NCBI GenBank assembly: GCA_023257325.1 | Contig: JALRCP010000169.1 | Coordinates: 1-5,737 of the forward strand | DNA length: 5,737 nt | Source: Polynucleobacter sp. | GTDB lineage: Bacteria > Pseudomonadota > Gammaproteobacteria > Burkholderiales > Burkholderiaceae | Reading direction: 5' to 3' | Shown: piece after piece, positions 1-5,367 of the stretch | Numbering within the stretch: position 1 is the stretch's first letter | How the letters are laid out: each line of letters begins with the position of its first letter | The notes under the pieces: model-generated | The model's database searches: none | Seen by the model: the letters and a program-made list of their open reading frames with translations, nothing else | What the model was told of the DNA's origin: nothing | Position numbers and translations under genes: made by a program

Positions 1-214
1 CACGATCCCACAAACGAGCCACACCATGGTGATACTCACCTTTGGTATTGGCATATTCTGATTCAAGTGAATACATGCCCGCTCCAGCATGGGTGTCGAT
101 CACCCAATAAGGCTTATCTTTTTGATTCATGTAGAGCAAAATTTGGCGCAACACACAGTGCTTCAGAACATCCGCATGGTTACCTGCATGAAAGGCGTGA
201 CGGTAGGCAAGCAT
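1..214 (-). CDS. rlmJ: 23S rRNA (adenine(2030)-N6)-methyltransferase RlmJ, N-terminal part (runs off the left edge)
   Basis: RlmJ (formerly YhiR) uses S-adenosylmethionine to methylate N6 of A2030 in 23S rRNA during ribosome assembly in the cytoplasm. Only the first 71 codons lie in the window; the family is usually about 280 residues, so roughly three quarters is missing. The product opens with MLAYRHAFHAGNHADVLKH, nearly identical to the start of the E. coli protein and holding the tyrosine and histidines of the family's conserved N-terminus. The SAM-binding motif I, DTHAGAGMY, follows at residues 40-48. This family match fixes the start at 214; no clear Shine-Dalgarno sequence precedes it (the leader just upstream reads CCCTCAAC), so initiation may be weak. 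The gene begins 40 bp after the encoded CCA end of a tRNA-Leu gene on the same strand, and no separate promoter or terminator is evident in that gap. It may therefore be read from the tRNA promoter or from further upstream. The identification is firm; the linked transcription is inference. Confidence 0.93.
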   Translation of the reverse strand, partial: MLAYRHAFHAGNHADVLKHCVLRQILLYMNQKDKPYWVIDTHAGAGMYSLESEYANTKGEYHHGVARLWDR

Positions 215-254
215 GTTGAGGGAATCTAATTGGGAATTCTGAGGGAGTTGGGCT

Positions 255-340
255 TGGTGCCGCGGGACGGACTCGAACCGTCACACCTTTTGGGCGGGAG
301 ATTTTGAGTCTCCTGTGTCTACCAATTTCACCACCGCGGC
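255..340 (-). tRNA. tRNA-Leu, anticodon CAA (reads UUG)
   Basis: An 86-nt class II tRNA with an encoded CCA end (255-257). Read on the minus strand, the 7-bp acceptor stem is GCCGCGG paired with CCGCGGC, followed by discriminator A. The D arm is GTG/CAC around a loop containing TTGGTAGA. The anticodon stem is GGAGA/TCTCC around loop CTCAAAA, which places anticodon CAA at 304-306. A 14-nt variable region can form the short extra stem typical of leucine tRNAs. The T arm is GACGG/CCGTC around loop TTCGAGT. All stems pair perfectly, so the gene looks functional. It sits in a same-strand gap between an oxidoreductase gene (39 bp upstream) and rlmJ (40 bp downstream). Its codon, UUG, is the commonest leucine codon in the neighbouring hemF gene. 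Confidence 0.97.
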
Positions 341-349
341 ATGCTGAGC

Positions 350-370
350 TGCTTGAAAAGTATTCAAGCA
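350..370 (-). repeat. Perfect inverted repeat (hairpin) just before the tRNA-Leu 5' end
   Basis: Arms TGCTTGAA and TTCAAGCA (8 bp) flank a 5-nt loop. The repeat lies 9 bp upstream of the mature tRNA 5' end and downstream of the oxidoreductase stop codon. If transcription starts near 372, this hairpin would form at the very start of the tRNA precursor. No T-run follows on either strand, so it does not look like a standard intrinsic terminator. It could be a leader structure for processing, a weak end for the upstream mRNA, or a protein-binding site. The repeat is plain in the sequence; its role is unknown. Confidence 0.5.
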
Positions 371-378
371 AGACCGCG

Positions 379-407
379 ATTATGCCTCAAGTACCTTGAG
401 AAGTGAA
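379..407 (-). promoter_or_regulatory. Candidate sigma70 promoter for tRNA-Leu
   Basis: On the minus strand, TTCACT (402-407, 4 of 6 matches to the -35 consensus) is followed by exactly 17 bp and then CATAAT (379-384, 5 of 6 matches to the -10 consensus). Transcription would begin near 371-373, about 31 nt before the mature tRNA 5' end. The bases after the -10 box, CGCGG, form a GC-rich discriminator like those of rRNA and tRNA promoters under stringent control. The promoter lies inside the last codons of the upstream oxidoreductase gene, and the -10 box overlaps its stop codon. Box matches and spacing are seen directly; activity and growth-rate control are inferred. Confidence 0.5.
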
Positions 408-1258
408 GAAGTGTCGTCATACCCCCATCCTGCATCCATCAACTTTTGAAGTTGCAAAGCCACTGTTTGCAAGGCTGGCATGTCTAAATGAGCCTTGCTG
501 GCAGCATCTTTGACCAAGAAAAAATCTTTGGCGTGCAAACGTGCTTCAATGCCCGCTTTGAAATCTCGACTGACCATCTTAGGCCCCATGAGATCGAGCA
601 TTCTGCTGCCAGCCATTCCCCCTGAAATTGCCTGAAATACTTTTTGCAAATCAGCGCCATTGGCTGCAGCAAAACGCAGTGATTCTGCCACTCCTTGAAT
701 GGTGATGACTTGTGCAATTTGATTGGAGAGTTTGGCAACTTGACCATGCCCCACACCTCCAATATGAGTGACCGCCTTGGTGTAGTGTTTGACGATTTCT
801 TTCGCTTTGGCCACATCTGCATCCGAGCCCCCCATCATCATGACCAAAGCGCCCTCTGCAGCTGCTTTTGCGCCACCGCTGACAGGGGCATCTACGTAGC
901 CAATTCCTTTGCTTGCCATCACAGCAGCAATGTCTTTAGTACCCTGGGGATCAATGGTGCTGTGATCCATGCAAATGGCTCCTGCTTTCGCCGTCTGAAT
1001 CACCGGGTCTTTACCCGCATGCAAAACTTCAGCCACATCCTGAGTGCTCATCACATTCGTAATAATGAAATCCGCACCTTCTGCAGCTTGCGCAGGCGTA
1101 TGACAGGCAATAGCGCCCGCATCCACAAGATGCTTGGCCTCATTTTGAAATACCTCAGGACGCCTGGCGTATATCCGCAGTTGGTGTCCCGCTTTTAAAA
1201 GAAAGCCCACCATGGGGCGACCCATGTTTCCTAAACCAATGAATGCAATCGTGCTCAT
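380..1258 (-). CDS. Beta-hydroxyacid dehydrogenase, 3-hydroxyisobutyrate dehydrogenase / tartronate semialdehyde reductase family
   Basis: An NAD(P)-dependent cytosolic oxidoreductase of 292 residues, the usual size for this family (E. coli GarR is about 294). An N-terminal Rossmann domain carries the dinucleotide motif GLGNMG at residues 8-13. The substrate-loop signature DAPVSGG is at 123-129. The catalytic motif GHGQVAKLSNQ follows, with Lys176 as the expected catalytic residue and Asn179 conserved; a helical C-terminal domain contains KDFFLVKDA from 244. After the second strand the protein reads IYARRPE, with Ala31 where E. coli GarR has Asp, followed by two arginines, which hints at NADP(H) preference. 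Likely substrates are 3-hydroxyisobutyrate, tartronate semialdehyde or a related succinic or glyoxylic semialdehyde; sequence alone does not decide. The start at 1258 has an AAGGA Shine-Dalgarno sequence (1268-1272) 9 nt upstream. The gene lies 16 bp after the qor-like gene and is probably co-transcribed with it. No glyoxylate carboligase or valine-pathway gene is in view to settle the pathway. Confidence 0.9.
   Translation of the reverse strand: MSTIAFIGLGNMGRPMVGFLLKAGHQLRIYARRPEVFQNEAKHLVDAGAIACHTPAQAAEGADFIITNVMSTQDVAEVLHAGKDPVIQTAKAGAICMDHSTIDPQGTKDIAAVMASKGIGYVDAPVSGGAKAAAEGALVMMMGGSDADVAKAKEIVKHYTKAVTHIGGVGHGQVAKLSNQIAQVITIQGVAESLRFAAANGADLQKVFQAISGGMAGSRMLDLMGPKMVSRDFKAGIEARLHAKDFFLVKDAASKAHLDMPALQTVALQLQKLMDAGWGYDDTSSLLKVLEA
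386..400. repeat. Inverted repeat filling the tRNA promoter spacer
   Basis: A perfect 6-bp inverted repeat, CTCAAG-TAC-CTTGAG, almost fills the 17-bp spacer between the candidate -35 and -10 boxes of the tRNA-Leu promoter. It shares the CTTGA/TCAAG core with the hairpin at 350-370, and the two centres (393 and 360) are 33 bp apart, about three helical turns. The bases also encode the last residues of the oxidoreductase (around LKVLE), so the symmetry could be chance from codons. A repressor or activator site is possible but unproven. Confidence 0.3.
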
Positions 1259-1274
1259 TTTTATTAATCCTTAC

Positions 1275-2261
1275 TTATGGCAAGAAAATGGTTGAACCGG
1301 TGGTTTGACGATTTTCTAAGTCTCGATGGGCTTGTGCAGCATCTTGCAAAGCGTACTTTTGATTGATCTCAATTTTGATTTTGCCACTCATGACTTTGTC
1401 AAATAACTCGGAAGACATGGGCTCTAACAAACTTCGATCATGGGCATAGGTCATGACCGTTGGTCGAGTTAATTTCAATGAACCTTTGACTCCCAAGATA
1501 CCAACATCAATGGGTGGAACAGGGCCTGAGGCATTGCCATAAGTCACCATCATGCCGCGCGGCTTGATGCAATCCAAGGACTGCATGAAAGTATCCTTAC
1601 CAATCGAGTCATACACCACGTTGACACCTTTTCCATGGGTTAACTCACGCGTTCTTGCCACAAAGTCTTCTTGTTTGTACAAAATGGTGTGATCACAACC
1701 ATAAGACTTGGCCAGCGCAGCTTTTTCTTCAGAGCCCACCGTGCCAATCACAGTAGCCCCCAATAATTTGAGCCACTGCATCGCAATCAAGCCAACGCCA
1801 CCAGCTGCTGCATGAAAGAGGACCGTATCACCTGGCTTAACTTGGTAGCTGTCAGTCAACAAATACTGAACGGTGAGTCCTTGCAACATCATGGCGGCGC
1901 CCATTTCAAAAGAAATCGCATCAGGTAACTTGACCACGATGTCCGCTGGCATCACGCGCACTTGTGAGTAGGCACCGGCTGGTTTACCTGCGTAGGCCAC
2001 GCGATCACCTGCTTTGAGATGTTTGACATGAGAACCCACCGATTCAACAATGCCCGAGGCTTCCATGCCAAGCCAGCCCGGTAGCGGTTGTGGATAAACA
2101 CCTTTACGAAAATAAACGTCAATGAAGTTCAAGCCAATCGCTTGATGCTGAATACGAACCTCATCAGGACCAGGTTCTGCGACCTCAATATCAACCCATT
2201 TCAAGACCTCTGGGCCACCGACTTCCATCATTTTGATGGCTTTTGACTGAATCACGCTCAT
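1275..2261 (-). CDS. qor: NADPH:quinone oxidoreductase, zinc-free MDR / zeta-crystallin type
   Basis: A cytosolic medium-chain reductase that passes electrons from NADPH to quinones. At 328 residues it matches E. coli Qor (327). The N-terminal GroES-like domain carries LNFIDVYFRKG (44-54) and GMEASGIVESVG (65-76). The Rossmann domain has the NADPH motif AAAGGVG at 151-157, within the quinone oxidoreductase/zeta-crystallin signature region (about 144-165). Residues aligning with the NADPH 2'-phosphate contacts of E. coli Qor are present: Lys180 (in GTVGSEEK), Tyr195 (in ILYKQEDF) and Arg318 (in ENRQTTGST). The cysteine and histidine ligands of zinc alcohol dehydrogenases are absent, as expected for this branch. 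A strong AGGAGA Shine-Dalgarno sequence (2266-2271) just upstream favours the first Met over Met11/Met12. It is the first gene of the minus-strand unit, transcribed divergently from yebC. The subfamily is clear; the physiological quinone or enone substrate is not, since paralogues reduce varied alkenals. Confidence 0.9.
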   Translation of the reverse strand: MSVIQSKAIKMMEVGGPEVLKWVDIEVAEPGPDEVRIQHQAIGLNFIDVYFRKGVYPQPLPGWLGMEASGIVESVGSHVKHLKAGDRVAYAGKPAGAYSQVRVMPADIVVKLPDAISFEMGAAMMLQGLTVQYLLTDSYQVKPGDTVLFHAAAGGVGLIAMQWLKLLGATVIGTVGSEEKAALAKSYGCDHTILYKQEDFVARTRELTHGKGVNVVYDSIGKDTFMQSLDCIKPRGMMVTYGNASGPVPPIDVGILGVKGSLKLTRPTVMTYAHDRSLLEPMSSELFDKVMSGKIKIEINQKYALQDAAQAHRDLENRQTTGSTIFLP

Positions 2262-2398
2262 GTTGTCTCCTGTTTTTATTGATTTGTTTTTAGTTAATTT
2301 TTTTGGTTTTTTAGCTCATCAGGTCTTAATTTGCCTAAAATTACGAACTTAGCTAAATATATAGCAATTCTTCAATCAAAGTTATCCAGGGAGTATTT
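2262..2398. promoter_or_regulatory. Divergent AT-rich promoter region between qor and yebC
   Basis: This 137-bp gap must serve both directions. The qor side holds four T-runs on the plus strand (2273-2277, 2287-2291, 2298-2304 and 2307-2312), which are A-runs in the qor leader. For yebC, weak candidates are TTGCCT (2331-2336) with TAAATA 17 bp later (2354-2359), or a lone -10-like TAAAAT at 2336-2341. For qor, TATATT (2356-2361, minus strand, 5 of 6) is a -10-like box without a good -35 at standard spacing. The yebC Shine-Dalgarno AGGGAG is at 2388-2393, 5 nt before its ATG. The palindrome TTAGCTAA lies at 2349-2356. That the region is a promoter region is near certain from the gene layout; the individual boxes are only tentative. 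Confidence 0.5.
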
Positions 2399-3121
2399 AT
2401 GGCCGGTCATTCCAAATGGGCCAATATTCAGCATCGCAAAGGACGCCAAGACGAAAAACGCGGCAAGATTTGGACGAAGCTCATTCGTGAAATCACCGTG
2501 GCGGCCAAAATGGGTGGCGGTGATGTGGCAACCAATCCACGATTGCGCTTAGCGATTGATAAAGCCAAAGATTCCAATATGCCCAATGACAACGTGCAAC
2601 GTGCGATTGCACGAGGCACAGGCTCTTTAGAGGGTGTGAACTACGAAGAAATCCGTTATGAAGGTTATGGTTTGAATGGCGCAGCGGTGATTGTGGATGC
2701 CCTCACCGATAACCGTACCCGCACCGTGGCCGAAGTCAGACATGCGTTTACCAAGCATGGCGGTAATTTAGGCAGTGATGGCTCCGTAGCCTTTTTATTC
2801 AAACATTGCGGCCGCATGTTTTTTGCACCCGGCACCTCAGAAGATGCTTTGATGGAAGCAGCACTAGAAGCAGGTGCAGAAGATGTGATTACTCAAGAGG
2901 ATGGCTCGATTGAAGTGGTCACCCCTCCGTACGAATTTGCACAAATTAAAGATATCCTAATCTCAAAAGGCTTTACACCAGAACTGGGTGAAGTCACGAT
3001 GCGCCCTGATACAGAAACTGACTTATCAGGCGAAGATGCCGTCAAGATGCAAAAACTATTAGACGCACTGGAAGCCTTGGACGATGTTCAAGAAGTATTC
3101 ACCAATGCCTCAATTGAGTAA
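2399..3121 (+). CDS. yebC: YebC/PmpR/TACO1 family protein
   Basis: A widely conserved cytosolic protein of 240 residues (E. coli YebC is about 246). Family members have been described as DNA-binding regulators and, more recently, as ribosome-associated factors relieving stalls at proline-rich stretches; the mitochondrial homologue TACO1 aids translation of COX1. The hallmark start [18 protein letters not shown] is intact, followed by the basic helical N-terminal domain (about 1-75, with [12 protein letters not shown] at 46-57 and [10 protein letters not shown] at 61-70). The motif YEGYG lies at 87-91, and [19 protein letters not shown] at 104-122 and [11 protein letters not shown] at 124-134 are typical of the middle domain. 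The C-terminal part is acidic. The start follows the family N-terminus and a good AGGGAG Shine-Dalgarno. In some bacteria yebC neighbours ruvC, but here it leads purD-hemF-nadD. Which molecular role applies in this organism cannot be told from sequence. Confidence 0.96.
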   Translation: MAGHSKWANIQHRKGRQDEKRGKIWTKLIREITVAAKMGGGDVATNPRLRLAIDKAKDSNMPNDNVQRAIARGTGSLEGVNYEEIRYEGYGLNGAAVIVDALTDNRTRTVAEVRHAFTKHGGNLGSDGSVAFLFKHCGRMFFAPGTSEDALMEAALEAGAEDVITQEDGSIEVVTPPYEFAQIKDILISKGFTPELGEVTMRPDTETDLSGEDAVKMQKLLDALEALDDVQEVFTNASIE

Positions 3122-3160
3122 ACAATTTATTAGTTAGTCAGCCAAATAACGAGAGTATTT

Positions 3161-4435
3161 ATGAAAATTTTAGTCGTGGGTTCTGGTGGTCGCGAACATG
3201 CTTTGGCATGGAAATTGGCTCAATCTGCAAAAGTTCAAAAAGTATATGTGGCCCCAGGCAATGGTGGCACCGCCACCGCAGCTGCAAAAAATATGGGCAT
3301 TGAAAATTTGGCCATCACTGATTTGAATGCCCTAGCCCATTTTGCTCGCGATGAAAAAATTCACTTAACCGTGGTGGGTCCAGAAGCTCCCTTAGCGGGC
3401 GGTATTGTGGATATTTTCAGAGCCCAAGGTTTGCGTATTTTTGGCCCAACACAAAAAGCAGCTCAATTGGAATCTTCTAAGGATTTTGCAAAAGCGTTCA
3501 TGAAACGCCACAACATTCCAACCGCGGAATATCAAACGTTTTCAGACATCCAAGAAGCTCATGCCTACATTGATCTCAAAGGAGCTCCTATCGTTGTGAA
3601 AGCCGATGGTTTGGCAGCCGGCAAAGGAGTGGTGGTGGCGATGACACTTGAAGAAGCTCATGGTGCCATTGACATGATGCTGTCTGATAATAAGTTAGGT
3701 GATGCTGGTGCGCGCGTGGTGATTGAAGAATTTTTAACGGGTGAAGAAGCTAGCTTCATTGTGATGGTCGATGGCCAACATGTGTTGGCTTTAGCGACCA
3801 GTCAAGATCACAAACGTTTGTTGGATGCCGATCAAGGTCCTAATACAGGTGGTATGGGAGCTTACTCCCCTGCCCCCGTGGTCACCCCTGAAATTCATGC
3901 ACGGGCTTTACGTGAAATCATTTTGCCGACGGTCAAAGGCATGGCTGCCGATGGTATTCCGTTCACAGGTTTCTTGTACGCAGGCTTGATGATTGATGCA
4001 TCTGGCAAAGTAAAAACCTTGGAATTCAATTGCCGCATGGGTGACCCAGAAACACAACCCATCATGGCTCGCTTGAAGAGCGATTTCTTGATTGCTTTGG
4101 ATGCTGCGGTTGATGGGCACTTAGATCAAGTGGAACTTGAATGGGACTCACGCATTGCTTTGGGCGTTGTGATGGCTGCTCACAACTATCCTGAGACGCC
4201 ACGCAAAGGTGATGTGATTACTGGTATACCTACTGATGATGCCGATCATGTGACTTTCCACGCAGGCACCACGATGGACAATGGCACTTTGAAAACTTCA
4301 GGCGGTCGAGTTTTGTGTGTCGTTGGTTTAGATCACACAACCAAAGGCGCCCAACAAAAAGCCTATGCACATTTGGAATCCATTCATTTTGATGGCGCAC
4401 AATTCCGTCGCGACATTGGCTATAGAGCCCTTTAA
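3161..4435 (+). CDS. purD: Phosphoribosylamine-glycine ligase (GAR synthetase)
   Basis: PurD catalyses the second step of de novo purine synthesis, joining 5-phosphoribosylamine and glycine with ATP to give glycinamide ribonucleotide in the cytosol. The 424-residue length fits the family (E. coli about 429). The N-terminal domain opens with MKILVVGSGGREHALAWKLA, followed by VAPGNGGT at 30-37 and VVGPEAPLAGG at 71-81. The ATP-grasp fold shows KADGLAAGKGV at 147-157, a nucleotide-binding loop. The segment at 217-239 contains HKRLLDADQGPNTGG followed by MGAYSPAP. The GARS signature EFNCRMGDPETQ is at 288-299, with Glu288 and Asn290 as expected magnesium ligands. All key motifs are intact. The gene starts 39 bp after yebC, with a modest GAGAG Shine-Dalgarno 5 nt before the ATG, and no terminator lies between them. 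It ends 14 bp before hemF, so co-transcription is likely. No other pur gene is in view and no purine operator or riboswitch was recognised. Confidence 0.98.
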   Translation: MKILVVGSGGREHALAWKLAQSAKVQKVYVAPGNGGTATAAAKNMGIENLAITDLNALAHFARDEKIHLTVVGPEAPLAGGIVDIFRAQGLRIFGPTQKAAQLESSKDFAKAFMKRHNIPTAEYQTFSDIQEAHAYIDLKGAPIVVKADGLAAGKGVVVAMTLEEAHGAIDMMLSDNKLGDAGARVVIEEFLTGEEASFIVMVDGQHVLALATSQDHKRLLDADQGPNTGGMGAYSPAPVVTPEIHARALREIILPTVKGMAADGIPFTGFLYAGLMIDASGKVKTLEFNCRMGDPETQPIMARLKSDFLIALDAAVDGHLDQVELEWDSRIALGVVMAAHNYPETPRKGDVITGIPTDDADHVTFHAGTTMDNGTLKTSGGRVLCVVGLDHTTKGAQQKAYAHLESIHFDGAQFRRDIGYRAL

Positions 4436-4449
4436 TGAGGTTGAGTTGA

Positions 4450-5367
4450 ATGATCAATACCACTGAATTGCGACAGTATTTTTTAGGTCTACAAGATCGC
4501 ATCACTTCTGGCATGAGCGCTTTGGACGGCAAAGAATTTGCCACAGACTCTTGGGTAAAACCTGAAGACGCCAAACTCAAAGGGGATGGTCGTTCACGCA
4601 TTTTGGAAGAAGGTCATATTTTGGAGCGAGGGGGCGTAGGGTTTTCGCATGTGCGCGGAGATTCGATGCCGCCATCCGCGACAGCACATCGTCCTGAATT
4701 AGCAGGTCGTGCTTTTGAAGCCATGGGCGTGTCTTTGGTTTTTCATCCACGCAACCCGCACATCCCAACGGTGCACCTGAACGTGCGTTGCTTCATTGCG
4801 CAAGCTCCTGGTAAAGATCCCGTGTGGTGGTTTGGCGGCGGTATGGACCTCACTCCTTACTATGGGGATGAGGCAGACTGCAAACATTTCCACCAAACTT
4901 GCAAAAATGCACTAGAACCCTTTGGCTCTGAATTACACCCACGCTTTAAGAAATGGTGTGACGATTATTTTTATCTCAAGCATCGTGACGAGCCACGCGG
5001 CATCGGTGGTATTTTCTACGATGATTTCAGCGAATTGGGTTTTGAAAAAAGTTTTGAAATGACTCGCGCGGTCGGGGACGCTTTCTTGGATGCTTATTTG
5101 CCGATCGTGAAAAAACATCAAAATGATGCTTATACAGAAAGCCAACGAGAATTCCAGGCATTCCGTCGCGGTCGTTATGTAGAGTTCAATTTGGTATTTG
5201 ACCGTGGCACTTTGTTTGGTTTGCAATCAGGCGGTCGCACTGAATCCATTTTGATGTCAATGCCACCCGTTGTGCGTTGGGGATACGATTGGAAGCCTAG
5301 TCCCAATAGTCCAGAAGCACGTCTTTATACTGAGTTTTTAAAACCGAAAGATTGGATCCAAGCTTGA
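4450..5367 (+). CDS. hemF: Oxygen-dependent coproporphyrinogen III oxidase
   Basis: HemF uses molecular oxygen to decarboxylate two propionate groups of coproporphyrinogen III to vinyls, giving protoporphyrinogen IX, a late step of haem synthesis. The enzyme is a soluble homodimer; 305 residues is close to E. coli (299). The family signature lies at 167-191, beginning [18 protein letters not shown] and continuing through [29 protein letters not shown] (62-81) and [17 protein letters not shown] (123-139) are also typical. Four histidines, His99, His109, His148 and His178, keep the 10-39-30 spacing of the metal-binding histidines of E. coli HemF (96, 106, 145, 175). The C-terminal part carries [20 protein letters not shown] (239-258) and [13 protein letters not shown]. 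The start has TGAGG (4436-4440) about 9 nt upstream. It follows purD by 14 bp and overlaps nadD by one base. Presence of the oxygen-requiring form points to aerobic or microaerobic growth; whether an anaerobic HemN also exists cannot be seen. Confidence 0.98.
   Translation: MINTTELRQYFLGLQDRITSGMSALDGKEFATDSWVKPEDAKLKGDGRSRILEEGHILERGGVGFSHVRGDSMPPSATAHRPELAGRAFEAMGVSLVFHPRNPHIPTVHLNVRCFIAQAPGKDPVWWFGGGMDLTPYYGDEADCKHFHQTCKNALEPFGSELHPRFKKWCDDYFYLKHRDEPRGIGGIFYDDFSELGFEKSFEMTRAVGDAFLDAYLPIVKKHQNDAYTESQREFQAFRRGRYVEFNLVFDRGTLFGLQSGGRTESILMSMPPVVRWGYDWKPSPNSPEARLYTEFLKPKDWIQA

Noticed and set aside
217..246. Direct repeat TGAGGGA (217-223 and 240-246) between the tRNA and rlmJ
   Set aside because: Seven bases occurring twice in a short gap is within chance, and there is no third copy or symmetry.
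255..340. tRNA gene as an integration site for a mobile element
   Set aside because: tRNA genes are common targets, but there is no integrase, no repeated tRNA 3' end in the window, and the next gene is core rlmJ.
350..370. Intrinsic terminator for the dehydrogenase gene
   Set aside because: The stem is perfect but has no U-run after it on either strand and is only moderately GC-rich, so I list it as an inverted repeat of unknown role.
695..1198. Long open frame (167 codons) on the plus strand opposite the dehydrogenase gene
   Set aside because: It lies wholly antisense to a gene with intact family motifs, its product resembles no family I know, and it has no convincing start context. It is a shadow frame.
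2331..2552. Plus-strand frame starting with TTG ahead of yebC
   Set aside because: It runs out of frame into yebC, has no Shine-Dalgarno sequence and gives an unrecognisable product, while the yebC frame has the full family N-terminus.
4230..4601. Open frame of 123 codons on the minus strand across the purD/hemF junction
   Set aside because: It overlaps two well-supported genes antisense and its product shows no recognisable domain.
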